Positions 28,968-38,023 of a DNA stretch of 64,000 bases are shown piece by piece. The position numbers were made by a program, and so were the translations under genes. Source of the stretch: Pseudarthrobacter sp. fls2-241-R2A-127 (GTDB lineage Bacteria; Actinomycetota; Actinomycetes; Actinomycetales; Micrococcaceae); the NCBI RefSeq assembly GCF_030209355.1, contig NZ_JARVSF010000010.1:44182-108181 (forward strand), in the 5' to 3' direction. The notes beneath the pieces were generated by a model. The model had not been told where the DNA came from and did not search any database. It saw only the letters and a program-made list of their open reading frames with translations. The first letter of the stretch is position 1. The number at the start of each line of letters is the position of its first letter.

Positions 28968-30278
28968 ATGCAGGATCTACGGCTTGTAGGCGTGCACGAC
29001 GACGGGACGCATCTCCTGTTGAGCGGGGCCGGCGGCGAGATGTTCCAGCTGCCGATCGACGAGGCCCTCAGGACGGCCAGCCGGTCTGCGCCTAAACCGC
29101 GGGCGGAGCGGCCTGCCGTTCCGATGTCGCCCAGGGATATCCAGGCCCGGATCCGCGCCGGCGCAACCGCTGCCGACGTTGCGGAGCTGTCCGGGATGCC
29201 GCTGGCCAAGGTGGAGCGTTACGAAGGGCCGGTCCTTGCCGAGCGCGAGTACGTTGCGCAGCAGGCCCGGAAAGTTGAAGTCGCGGCGCCCTCCCCCGGC
29301 CATGACATCTACCGTTCCGCGTTTGGCGACAATCCCGCCACCCTGGACGATATGGTTTCCCATCGGCTGTCCGCACACGGCATCGACCCCGCGACCGTGG
29401 AGTGGGATTCATGGCGGCGCCAGGACGGCACCTGGACGGTATCAGCGAGCTTCGAAGCCAAGCCGGGCGGGACTTCGGGCATCGGCGAGGAGCCTCCCGC
29501 CCTGTGGACATTCAGTCCGGCACGCAAATCGCTGCAGAACACCAACCGCTGGGCGCAGCAGCTCAGTGAGCTTGAGCCGTTGGACGGGCCCGTTCCGGCC
29601 CGTCGGCTCACCGCAGTCTCGGACCGGCCCTTCGACTTTGAAACCGACGCAGACTCGTCCAAGGCTTCCTCCGCCGGCCAGGGCCCAGCCCAGGAGTCCG
29701 GCAAGGAATCCGACGGCCTTCTTGACATGCTCCGGTCGCGGCGCGGCCAGCGGATAGGCGTTGACGAAGACTCCGATGACGCACTGGCCCTGCTGCTGAC
29801 CCATGGGGTTCCGGCGGCCCATCCCCGCCCGTCCGAGGTGGTTCCTGAACCTGAGTCAAAGGAACCGGAGCCCCAGGACGACCAGCGGGACGCACCCGCA
29901 GCCCAAGGCGATTCGTTCATCCGCCGCAGGGACGCCAGGCCCTCCATGCTGTCCAGGCTCAGCTTGCTTCCGCCGCACCGCGACGCCCAGGACGACGCCC
30001 TGCGGCTTCACGACGGCGTCAGCACGGACACGCGGGAAATCACCATCGCTGCGTCCCCGCAGAAACCTTCCGGCAGCAGCCAGGGCTCCGGAACCGGCGG
30101 CGCCGGGCTGGATGAGCTGCTTGGCGGCAACCCTCGCCGCACCGGGGCAAAGCAGGACGATGCTGCCCCCAGCACCGGCCAGCTTCCGGAGGCCGAGGCG
30201 CCTGAACGGCCGGCAAGGCCAAAGCGGTCCAGCGTTCCCTCTTGGGATGAGATCGTTTTCGGAACCCGAAGCGACTAG
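28968..30278 (+). CDS. sepH: Septation protein SepH
   Basis: The 436-residue protein has the SepH architecture: an N-terminal DUF3071 domain with a helix-turn-helix core (SPRDIQARIRAGATAADVAELSGMP), and a long Pro/Gly/charge-rich tail that ends in a conserved cap, SVPSWDEIVFGTRSD. SepH of Streptomyces and Mycobacterium stimulates FtsZ filament assembly, so a division role at the septum is expected. The ATG at 28968 follows GGAGG by 6 nt, and TAGTAAT upstream is a plausible -10. The N-terminus MQDLRLVGVHDDGTHLLL matches the family. Confidence 0.9.
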   Translation: MQDLRLVGVHDDGTHLLLSGAGGEMFQLPIDEALRTASRSAPKPRAERPAVPMSPRDIQARIRAGATAADVAELSGMPLAKVERYEGPVLAEREYVAQQARKVEVAAPSPGHDIYRSAFGDNPATLDDMVSHRLSAHGIDPATVEWDSWRRQDGTWTVSASFEAKPGGTSGIGEEPPALWTFSPARKSLQNTNRWAQQLSELEPLDGPVPARRLTAVSDRPFDFETDADSSKASSAGQGPAQESGKESDGLLDMLRSRRGQRIGVDEDSDDALALLLTHGVPAAHPRPSEVVPEPESKEPEPQDDQRDAPAAQGDSFIRRRDARPSMLSRLSLLPPHRDAQDDALRLHDGVSTDTREITIAASPQKPSGSSQGSGTGGAGLDELLGGNPRRTGAKQDDAAPSTGQLPEAEAPERPARPKRSSVPSWDEIVFGTRSD

Positions 30279-30370
30279 GAGCTTCCTCCAGCCACCCCTG
30301 ATGGACCTGGGCGCGTGCTAGGATCCCCACCAACGGCCGCGCGTAGAGCGCAATCACCAGGAGGTTCGCG

Positions 30371-30976
30371 GTGCCGGACACAACCTGCCATATGTCTATT
30401 TCCCTCGACGGCTTCGTCGCCGGACCGGACCAGAGCCTTGAGAACCCGCTGGGCAAGCGGGGCCTTGAACTGCATGGCTGGCATATCGGCGATCCCCGGG
30501 TCACGGAGGAAAACCAGGTCGCAGCCGGCTGGCTGATGCGGCCGCGTGGCGCATACGTGATGGGACGGAACATGTTCGGCCCCATCCGCGGCGAATGGGA
30601 CGGTGACTGGACCGGCTGGTGGGGACCTGAACCGCCTTATCACGCGCCGGTCTACGTCCTGACCCACTATGAACACCCGCCCATCGAGATGGAGGGTGGA
30701 ACGACGTTCCATTTCGTCACCGAAGGATTCGATGCCGCCTACGCTGCCGCTGTCGAAGCTGCCGGCGGAAAAGGCGTGGACATCGCCGGTGGAGCATCCA
30801 CCGTCCGCCAGGCACTGATCGCCGGGGTGGTCGATGAACTGACGCTCGATATCGCTCCGGTTCTCCTCGGTTCGGGAGAGCGCATCTTCGACGGCGTCGA
30901 GTCCTTCGGCTTCGAGCCCGTCGAGGTGCTGAACTCGCCGTTGGCCACCCACATCCGCTACCGCAAGACCGGCTAG
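30371..30976 (+). CDS. Dihydrofolate reductase family protein (RibD C-terminal-like)
   Basis: This 201-residue protein has the DHFR/RibD_C fold: MSISLDGFVAGPDQS at the N-terminus, YVMGRNMFG, and the NADP-binding GGASTVRQALIAGVVDELTLDIAPVLLG near the C-terminus. It is a predicted NADPH-dependent reductase of unknown substrate, not the folate enzyme itself. The GTG at 30371 follows AGGAGG; TAGGAT at about 30319 is a possible -10. It stands alone between sepH and the convergent mprF operon. Confidence 0.85.
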   Translation: MPDTTCHMSISLDGFVAGPDQSLENPLGKRGLELHGWHIGDPRVTEENQVAAGWLMRPRGAYVMGRNMFGPIRGEWDGDWTGWWGPEPPYHAPVYVLTHYEHPPIEMEGGTTFHFVTEGFDAAYAAAVEAAGGKGVDIAGGASTVRQALIAGVVDELTLDIAPVLLGSGERIFDGVESFGFEPVEVLNSPLATHIRYRKTG

Positions 30977-31032
30977 CAGCGGAAGAGCAGACTCCGCCGG
31001 TGCAACCGAATCCGCCCTTCCCGCGTGTGAAG

Positions 31033-33660
31033 CTATCCGGCAGCGCGTCCGCTTCCCGTGGTTCTTGGCAGCAGGAGTTGTCCGGCGAGGCCCAGCCGCC
31101 GCAGTGTGGAAATGTCTCCTAAATAGGCTGTTGTGATGGCGTTGGCAATGGCGGGAAGTGCTGCAGCGTCGTTGTAGACCAGGTACAGCGGCTCGTAATG
31201 GGGCGCAAACTTGTTCTTGAAGGCGAGCAGCGAGCGGAAGCCGTAGACGGGTTCCAGCCTGTTTCCACACCAGTCCAGCACACGTTCCAGGGCCGTACTT
31301 GGGGCGCCGCCGTCGCCGGTCTGCAGGGAATTTGCGAGGGGCGCTCCGGACAAACTGACGTAGCTGTAGCCCTCGTCCCTGAGTGTGAGGGCGGCGGTGG
31401 CGATGAGCAATTCCATACTGTTCGGAAACCCGTTGGTCCGTCGTCGCATGAGGTCAAGGGTCCAGCCCACGATCCTGCCGTTACTGTATGACGGAAGCCA
31501 GGAGGTGACTCCGTGCACCGTCCCGTCCGCGTCCAGTGCCACCAGGCACCGGACCTCAGGATCCTGGAGCTCGGCGATGCCGCCGAGGGTGAATCCCAGT
31601 TCGGGAAGTTTCTTGTCGCCTACCCATTCCTTGGATATGTCGTCGATTTGTTGCCGGGTCGCCGGGGGTGCCTGCGCGTAGTTGATCCATTCGACCTGAA
31701 TTCCTTCCTTCCGCGCCCGGTTGATTTTTGTCCGGATGTGTTGGAACTGCCGCCCGGCGAAGCTAAGTGCGGCCAGGGGGAGGATTGTCTGGAGGGCGAC
31801 TTCAATTGAGCTCCAGCCTTTTGCTGCGGCTTCATCCCGAAGGGACTGGTCGGCGGAGTAGAAGCAGGGCGTCCAGCCGTTCTCTTCACAGAAGCGGGCG
31901 AACCCTGCCACACACGTCCGGTACCCGGCTGCCGAGCCGACGGGTGAGCCCAGGGCCAGCGCCACGCCGGAGTTAACCCGGTAGGCCACATACCCGTCGC
32001 CTTCGGGCGTAAACCAGTAGCGGTTGCCTGGCCACGTGGTCATCCACGAGAGGGGGTTTCCAGTCCCGGAGCGAAGGATGTTCCGCACCCTCGAAGGGTC
32101 CAGGGGGTGCGGGTTGGGGGGCGTCTGCAGGAACGAGCGGAGCACGAGGATCCCGGTCAGCGCCCAAAAAACGATCCCGGTACCCTCATAAACCATGACG
32201 GCAAAGGCGCTTTCGGGGAAGATTGCGGGCGGGATGTCCAGGGTGTAGCCGAGCGGCAGGAATCGGTCGGGCACGTCTGCGAGGAACTGTGCAGGGGTGG
32301 GAACCGGTGTGAAGCCGTCCGCCAAGGCCGTCCCGGCCCCAACGTAAATGACTGCGAGCCCGGTCCCCAGCATCAGGACCCAACGGCCGAGCCGGGCGTA
32401 GGTGCCCGCAGGCGCGCTGGCAGGGAAAAGATCGCGGAATCTGAGGACCAGCAGGAACATCACACCCGGCAGCAGCAGCGGGATGACGAGGCCCCACTTG
32501 TTGTGCAGATGGCTTAGGTCCTGGAAATCCATGTTTTGTTCCTGCAGCGTCCCGAGTACCCGTGGCCACAACACTCCGGCTATATGGATGGCGGCCAGGG
32601 CAGCCGTACTTCCGAGAACGGCGAGGGCAGACCACCACGCAAAACGTCGGCCCCGCCGGAGCCCTTCGGCGCTGAGCAGCAGCAGGAAACAAGGAAGAAT
32701 GGCCATGAATATTCCGCCGGCCCCGGCCCGGAGCTGGAGGAGCATCATTTGGCATTCAGCGGACCTTGGTGCCGGGGAACAGGCGCTTCTGAGCGCCTGG
32801 GGATTGACGGGCTGGAGATCAGTGGACAGGAGCCTGAGCACCGCGAGGGGGGCGGGAGCGTGCCGGGACAAACCTGCGATCACCGGTCCGATCGCGAAGG
32901 CGGCAACCCCCAGCGCCACCAGGACCCGTACTTCCCGCCGGGACATCCGGGGCCACGCGAACACTGGCCGGCGGCCGAAGAAGAACGGTCCCAGGAGCAG
33001 TCCGGCGGTTGCGGAAGAGATCCGCACGAGGTCTGCGTAGGATCCCTCGTAGAGGACCAGAAGCAACAGCAGTGTGAGCAGGGCCGTGCGCAGGCGGCGC
33101 CGCCACAACACCGGCATCGTTGTGGATGCCGCCATCAGTACTCCGCAGAGGGCGGCAGTAGGGCCTACGTATCGGTCCGACATCAGGACGACCGGCCAGG
33201 AGCCCATGGTGGAGTGTATTGACCAAACCAGCCCCGCTGCTACCGTGACGCCAAGGATCTGGCTGGTCGCCACCGCCGCCGCATACCGGGCAGATCCGAG
33301 CCGCCGCTCCAACGGAAAGCCTGCCAGCAGCACCGCGACCGTGGCAGCGAGGTAGTACAGGGGCTGTGGCAGCCAGAAAGCTGAGGACGCAACGGACCAG
33401 GGCCGGATGAAGAGTGATGAGGGGGCTGCTGCCACCGATCCGAGTCCGGCCCGGAAGGGCACGTGATAGACGTTCAGTATCCGCGGCACCCCTGTGGCAG
33501 CCCAAAGCAGGGCCACGTAGCCGAGCGTCACAGGTGCTGAGCGGAGCCTTGGGACCAGCTGACCCATGCGTGCCGGGAACCGGGCCAGGTAATTGCCGGG
33601 ACCGCCCCGCAGGGCGGCCTCCATGCGGTCCCCGACCGCAGAGTTGGGCGTTTCAGTCAT
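31033..33660 (-). CDS. MprF-like aminoacyl-phosphatidylglycerol (or -diacylglycerol) synthase/flippase
   Basis: The 875-residue membrane enzyme has an N-terminal part with many helices (flippase and rhomboid-like segments, to about residue 520) and a C-terminal DUF2156 catalytic domain (about 560-860) with the family signatures GSPVGSAAGYR and LSFAGRQFQHIRTKINRARKEG. MprF proteins transfer lysine or alanine from tRNA to lipids, reducing the negative surface charge and resistance to cationic peptides. The ATG overlaps the esterase stop by 4 nt. The amino acid cannot be deduced. In Corynebacterium an alanyl-lipid synthase is paired with a hydrolase, which fits this operon. Confidence 0.85.
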   Translation of the reverse strand: MTETPNSAVGDRMEAALRGGPGNYLARFPARMGQLVPRLRSAPVTLGYVALLWAATGVPRILNVYHVPFRAGLGSVAAAPSSLFIRPWSVASSAFWLPQPLYYLAATVAVLLAGFPLERRLGSARYAAAVATSQILGVTVAAGLVWSIHSTMGSWPVVLMSDRYVGPTAALCGVLMAASTTMPVLWRRRLRTALLTLLLLLVLYEGSYADLVRISSATAGLLLGPFFFGRRPVFAWPRMSRREVRVLVALGVAAFAIGPVIAGLSRHAPAPLAVLRLLSTDLQPVNPQALRSACSPAPRSAECQMMLLQLRAGAGGIFMAILPCFLLLLSAEGLRRGRRFAWWSALAVLGSTAALAAIHIAGVLWPRVLGTLQEQNMDFQDLSHLHNKWGLVIPLLLPGVMFLLVLRFRDLFPASAPAGTYARLGRWVLMLGTGLAVIYVGAGTALADGFTPVPTPAQFLADVPDRFLPLGYTLDIPPAIFPESAFAVMVYEGTGIVFWALTGILVLRSFLQTPPNPHPLDPSRVRNILRSGTGNPLSWMTTWPGNRYWFTPEGDGYVAYRVNSGVALALGSPVGSAAGYRTCVAGFARFCEENGWTPCFYSADQSLRDEAAAKGWSSIEVALQTILPLAALSFAGRQFQHIRTKINRARKEGIQVEWINYAQAPPATRQQIDDISKEWVGDKKLPELGFTLGGIAELQDPEVRCLVALDADGTVHGVTSWLPSYSNGRIVGWTLDLMRRRTNGFPNSMELLIATAALTLRDEGYSYVSLSGAPLANSLQTGDGGAPSTALERVLDWCGNRLEPVYGFRSLLAFKNKFAPHYEPLYLVYNDAAALPAIANAITTAYLGDISTLRRLGLAGQLLLPRTTGSGRAAG

Positions 33661-35024
33661 CGCGCTGAGAGGCCGAAGCGTTGGAACAGCAGTGGAAGGC
33701 CCATCTTCAAGCCGTAATCAACGGCATCTCCGCGGTGGCCGATCGCATCCCCGGTGAACCGGTAGGTGGTCATGCCGGCGGCTTTGGCATCTGCTGCGGC
33801 GGCGGATACCTGCGGTGAGTAGGTGCTGTCCAGGGTGCCGCTCGTGAAGATGGCCTCCAAGTCGGTGTATTTGTGGGCTTTGAGGATTGTGGCCGGTTCT
33901 TCGGCGGTGAAGCTGGCCTGATTGCCGCGGAAGATGGTTTTGACGGTGTCCTGGACGCTGCCGCTGACCGGCTCGATCTCACCGGATATGTCCAGAAGCG
34001 AACCGAAGAGTTCGGGTCTTTTCGCAGCGAATGACAGGGCGCACTCGCCGCCATTTGAGTAGCCCGCTACAGCCCAACTGTCCCGGCCGGGCATGACGTT
34101 TAGGTTGGTTCGGATGAAATTGACAACGTCGGTGGTGACGTACGAATAAACGTTGCCGCTTGGGGAGTCGACGCAGACGGGGTTCTGGTAGGGACTTCCC
34201 AACTGGTCGACTGTGAGCAGGAGCGGGGCCAGGCCATGGTTCTTGGCAGCCATGGCGTTCAAACGGGCGACGGCGTATTGGTTCTGGTCCGGACCTCCGG
34301 GCTGGCCCATCATCATGACGATGATGGGTAGTGGCGGCGGGTCAGCAACCAATGCTGCCGGGGGAAGATACAGGTAGGCGTGGCGGGCCTGGAAACCGGA
34401 GACCGTGGCAGGAATTGCAACCGGACCGGTCCGCCCGGTGGCCGGCATCCCTGCCGGCGGCTTCCAGGTCTGCCATAACGGCGCCGTGGCCGCCCCTGCC
34501 GCGACCGGATTCAGCTTGGGGAGTGTCAGGAAACGGCCCGTGTTCACTCCCAGGAGGGAACCGAGCGTGGGATTCAGCCTGTAATCGGCGTTCACTCCCA
34601 GGACAGCCGTGGCCAGAAACACCGCGACGGAAACAACGGCCACGATCTTCCGCCACCATCGTGAGCGCCACAAATTCATCAGGGCCAGCGCAACGGCAGA
34701 AAAGGCAAGAATGACCCACGTGCGGGTATCCCCGTCCAACGGAAGGCCAAAGATGTTCAGCCAGCCCTCGCAGATGACCAGGACAAGTACGCCCGCCAAT
34801 GCGCCGGCAACCAGGGCAAGCAGGGGTGGAAGCCACACACGAAGTGGGGTTTGGTTGCTGCGCAGGACCGGGCCCGCAGTCTCGGGAGCCGCTGTTCCTC
34901 TTCGGACCCGCCGGCGGACGGAAACCGGGCGCCACGCCAGATACGCGATTGCCAGGACGCTGGCCGCGTCGAAGGCGTACCGCAACGGCTGCTGAAGGAT
35001 ATTCAGATTGAGTAGGTTGTCCAT
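33657..35024 (-). CDS. Membrane-anchored esterase of the alpha/beta-hydrolase fold
   Basis: This 455-residue protein has four or so N-terminal membrane helices (to about residue 150), then an extracytoplasmic esterase-D/tributyrin-esterase-like domain. The nucleophile elbow is GYSNGG, with a preceding IIVMMMGQPGGP oxyanion segment and a C-terminal TGDAIGHRGDAVDY carrying the likely catalytic His. The ATG at 35024 follows AGGGAGG. It is translationally coupled to mprF, so it may remove the aminoacyl group that MprF adds, recycling the lipid. That pairing is inferred. Confidence 0.8.
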   Translation of the reverse strand: MDNLLNLNILQQPLRYAFDAASVLAIAYLAWRPVSVRRRVRRGTAAPETAGPVLRSNQTPLRVWLPPLLALVAGALAGVLVLVICEGWLNIFGLPLDGDTRTWVILAFSAVALALMNLWRSRWWRKIVAVVSVAVFLATAVLGVNADYRLNPTLGSLLGVNTGRFLTLPKLNPVAAGAATAPLWQTWKPPAGMPATGRTGPVAIPATVSGFQARHAYLYLPPAALVADPPPLPIIVMMMGQPGGPDQNQYAVARLNAMAAKNHGLAPLLLTVDQLGSPYQNPVCVDSPSGNVYSYVTTDVVNFIRTNLNVMPGRDSWAVAGYSNGGECALSFAAKRPELFGSLLDISGEIEPVSGSVQDTVKTIFRGNQASFTAEEPATILKAHKYTDLEAIFTSGTLDSTYSPQVSAAAADAKAAGMTTYRFTGDAIGHRGDAVDYGLKMGLPLLFQRFGLSAR

Positions 35025-35274
35025 GTCCCTCCCTGACCATTCCAGACCAGTCAGCCACCGTGCCCCTGAAAGGAGATTACGGTTTCGCTGGACGCTGAGG
35101 CACCAGTAGCGGGTACTCGCATTTCTCCCCTGCACCCCCGCCGAGTGGGTAGGTACCGGGATTTGCGCGGGCGATCCGGAGTAGGGATAGGGGGTTCCTT
35201 CGCCGCCTGGCCCGGCAGGGTTTCACCGGTGAAGAGGAAGGATCAATCTTCTGGTCCGGCAGTCCCGGGCCGCG

Positions 35275-36015
35275 TCAGGCTCCGCGGCCGCCATGGCCGC
35301 CCTCGCCAGGGCCGCCCGAACCGCGCCAGAGGCAGGCATCCACCTCGAACGGCAGCAGCTGGTCCTGCTGCGCCATCAACGAGGCACCGTGTGCCGTGAC
35401 CCGCCGCATAAAGTGGCGCCGGCACAATGTCTCGTAACCAACCACAGGTACATGCCCGGCCTCCGGCACAGCAGCCTCCACCGCCATGTCCACGTCGCCC
35501 ACCACCACCTGCGCACCCTCGGTGACCATGACGCCGTCGACCGTCCTGGCGTTGTGCGTTGCCCGGCGCCCGCACCAGCACAGCGCCTCCACCTGGAGCA
35601 CCTGCACCCGGTCCGCCAGCTCGATGAGGCGTTGGGAGCCCGGGAACAGCCGGGTGCGGAAATCGGCGGTGATGCCGAACGCGAAGACGTCGACGTCGAT
35701 CTCGTCCACCACCTTGGCCAGCTGCTCCACCTGTTCCGGGGTGTAGAACTGGGCCTCGTCACAGATCAGGTAGTCAACCCGCCGGCCTTGGGTGCGGCGG
35801 ACCATGACCTCCTCCCAGAAGTCGGTGCTGTCCAGCACTTCCACGGCGTCCGTCTCCAGGCCCAGGCGGCTGGAGATCCGGGATTCGCCGGCGCGGTCGT
35901 TGCGGCTGAACCGCACCCCGCCGCGGCCGCGGACCCGGTGGTTGTAGTCCATCTGCAGGGCAAGGGTGGATTTGCCGCAGTCCATGGTGCCGGAGAAAAA
36001 GATGAGCTCAGCCAC
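35275..36015 (-). CDS. tdk: Thymidine kinase
   Basis: The 246-residue type II thymidine kinase phosphorylates deoxythymidine in the salvage pathway. Walker A is GTMDCGKST (residues 9-17), the Asp-Glu-Ala-Gln motif is ICDEAQFYTPEQV, and zinc cysteines are in LCWCGR and ETLCRRHF. The GTG at 36015 overlaps the stop of the phosphodiesterase by 8 bp. A Gly-rich C-terminal tail (GSGGPGEGGHGGRGA) is extra to the fold. Confidence 0.93.
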   Translation of the reverse strand: MAELIFFSGTMDCGKSTLALQMDYNHRVRGRGGVRFSRNDRAGESRISSRLGLETDAVEVLDSTDFWEEVMVRRTQGRRVDYLICDEAQFYTPEQVEQLAKVVDEIDVDVFAFGITADFRTRLFPGSQRLIELADRVQVLQVEALCWCGRRATHNARTVDGVMVTEGAQVVVGDVDMAVEAAVPEAGHVPVVGYETLCRRHFMRRVTAHGASLMAQQDQLLPFEVDACLWRGSGGPGEGGHGGRGA

Positions 36016-37237
36016 GCCCCCGGTTCCTTCCCTCGGCGGTGAAACAGAGCAGCGGGACCTCCCGCTCAGCCTTGGTCAGCGAGCCGTGCTGGCCTACGAC
36101 CTCCATGGCGGTGGGCCGCATGCGCCGGCCGTCATAAAGGGCGACGGCGTCCCGCGCCGCGATCATCACGTCACCGATCCTGCCCTCAACAGCGGGCCGC
36201 ACGTCGCCGAAGAGTCCCCCGGCAATGGCGTCTTCCCGGGTGAAAGCCCACACCCGGTCCCCGAACCGCGCCTTCCAGGCGGCCAGCAGCCGTTCCGCAG
36301 CTCCGTCCGCTGCGGCTGCTTCCTCCAGGTACAGGTGCACCATCCGGGGTTCGCCGGCCGTATGCCTGACACCGTCAACCAGTGCGGAGTCGGCGGAGAA
36401 GTCGATGCGCTGGGATTCGGGAATGTCGAGCATCCCGTGGTCTGCGGTGAGCAGGATCGTGGTCCCGGCGGGCAGCGAGGAGTTGAGCCGCTTGACGGTG
36501 GCGTCGAGCTCCTCCAACTGGTGTTCCCACTGCTCCGACCGGCAACCGTAGCGGTGGCCGGCCTTGTCCAGCTCATTCACGTAGAAGTACATCAGGGACG
36601 GGCCGGCAGCGGCCATGGCATCGGCGGCCGCCCCGGTGCGCGCGTGGGCGGTGGTTCCGGAGATGAACCTGCCGCCGCGCAGGGCGGCCCGGGTCATGGG
36701 CGAGCCGTCGAACTGGCCAAGGCTGACAGTGCTGACGTCCACCTGATCCGCCACCCGCTCAAAGACGGTGGGGAAAGGCTGCCACGTGGCCGGGTCAACC
36801 CCCGGGTCCCAGTTCCCCAAAAGGTTGACCACCTTGTCCTGCCCGGGGTCCAGGACGTCGTAGCCCACCATGCCGTGCTGGCCGGCCGGAAGCCCGGTCC
36901 CGAAGCTGGCCAGCGCCGCCGCCGTGGTGGACGGAAAGGCTGAGTCCAGCCATACGGGGACATCACCCTGCCCTGCCTGCACCACGGACCTCAGGAACGG
37001 CGTGTGGGCGGATTTCTGCTTCAGGAGGTTCCTGCCCAGGCCGTCGGCGAGGACAACACAGACGCGGCTGGCCTTGGGGAGCCCGAGGGTGTTCTCAAAG
37101 CCGTCCACCCCCAGGCTCGCCGCGGCACTGGTAAGGACTTCAGCGACGGAGCGGTGCCCGTAGGCAGGGGCGGGCGGTAGATCGGGGGTGGGTCCGGAGG
37201 CGGGAGTCTGTTCGGCTGGGTGGCGGGCTTCGGGCAT
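36008..37237 (-). CDS. Alkaline phosphatase family protein (nucleotide pyrophosphatase/phosphodiesterase-like)
   Basis: The 409-residue metal-dependent hydrolase belongs to the alkaline phosphatase superfamily. The nucleophile threonine is in DSAFPSTTAAAL, and metal ligands include the Asp/His of LTADHGMLD plus the C-terminal TAEDRH-like region. No signal peptide is seen, so it acts in the cytoplasm. The ATG at 37237 begins MPEARHPAEQ; a longer open frame upstream shadows DUF5998. It overlaps tdk, suggesting a nucleotide-metabolism operon with DUF5998. Confidence 0.85.
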   Translation of the reverse strand: MPEARHPAEQTPASGPTPDLPPAPAYGHRSVAEVLTSAAASLGVDGFENTLGLPKASRVCVVLADGLGRNLLKQKSAHTPFLRSVVQAGQGDVPVWLDSAFPSTTAAALASFGTGLPAGQHGMVGYDVLDPGQDKVVNLLGNWDPGVDPATWQPFPTVFERVADQVDVSTVSLGQFDGSPMTRAALRGGRFISGTTAHARTGAAADAMAAAGPSLMYFYVNELDKAGHRYGCRSEQWEHQLEELDATVKRLNSSLPAGTTILLTADHGMLDIPESQRIDFSADSALVDGVRHTAGEPRMVHLYLEEAAAADGAAERLLAAWKARFGDRVWAFTREDAIAGGLFGDVRPAVEGRIGDVMIAARDAVALYDGRRMRPTAMEVVGQHGSLTKAEREVPLLCFTAEGRNRGRG

Positions 37238-37238
37238 C

Positions 37239-37982
37239 TCAGCGCTGCTGGTGCCCGCGGCTGAGCCGGTTTCCGAACACCCCGGACCGCGGACGGGGAG
37301 CCATCGACTGCACGTGGGACACGGGCGCTGCCGAGCCGGTGTTGACGGCGCGCAGGGCCCGGGCAAAAAGCTTCGCGTCCTGCACGGCCTGCAGCCCGTC
37401 GGCCTCGGCGCTGATGCGGAGCACGATGTCCTCCTGCGCGATGGTGCCGGTGTAACCGTGGTCGGCTTCACACTGCGGGTCTCCGCAGCTGGCCGGCCCC
37501 ATGTCCAGGCGCTGGCCGCCGGACCACGCAATGGACAGGGTCAGTTCGCGGACGGGATCGGACGGCTTGTAGTTCTGCGGCTGGGCGTACATGTAGCTCA
37601 GGACCACGGAGCGGATCTGTGCCACGGGAACGGATTCGGTGGAGATCTGCGCGACGATCTGCTCCCCGGCTTCGTCCAGCTGCTGGTCGTCCACGTGGGT
37701 GATGACGAGCATGTCCGCGGTGAGCACCAGCACGGTGATGTGGCGCCGCACCTCTGCCCGGTCGAAGTGGGTTTCCAGGTGCACCAGGTGGGCCACACAG
37801 TCCCGGCCGTCCAGCGCGTCGTCAACGACGTCGGAGACCAGCCGCGGGTAGAAGCCGGCCTTCTGCAGCGCGTCTTCGAGGCTCTGGCCCTGGAGCCCGT
37901 GGTTGTGTGAGCTGTGCTGTCGGAGTGCCTGGTTTTCATTGCCGGGCGTTTCGGGCGCCGACGCGGGAGGCTGGAAGCTCAT
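37239..37982 (-). CDS. DUF5998 family protein
   Basis: The 247-residue protein is acidic and mostly beta, matching DUF5998 in actinobacteria. Its function is not known. The N-terminal 30 residues are Gln/Ser-rich and probably disordered. It has a cysteine-containing SCGDPQCEADHGY motif that could bind metal. The ATG at 37982 is a short distance after the start of the divergent layout; its stop abuts the phosphodiesterase start (1 bp apart), so they are co-transcribed. The C-terminus is Arg/Gln-rich. Confidence 0.8.
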   Translation of the reverse strand: MSFQPPASAPETPGNENQALRQHSSHNHGLQGQSLEDALQKAGFYPRLVSDVVDDALDGRDCVAHLVHLETHFDRAEVRRHITVLVLTADMLVITHVDDQQLDEAGEQIVAQISTESVPVAQIRSVVLSYMYAQPQNYKPSDPVRELTLSIAWSGGQRLDMGPASCGDPQCEADHGYTGTIAQEDIVLRISAEADGLQAVQDAKLFARALRAVNTGSAAPVSHVQSMAPRPRSGVFGNRLSRGHQQR

Positions 37983-38023
37983 GCCCCCATTTTCACAGAT
38001 CGGCCGGTCACTTGCTAACCGCC

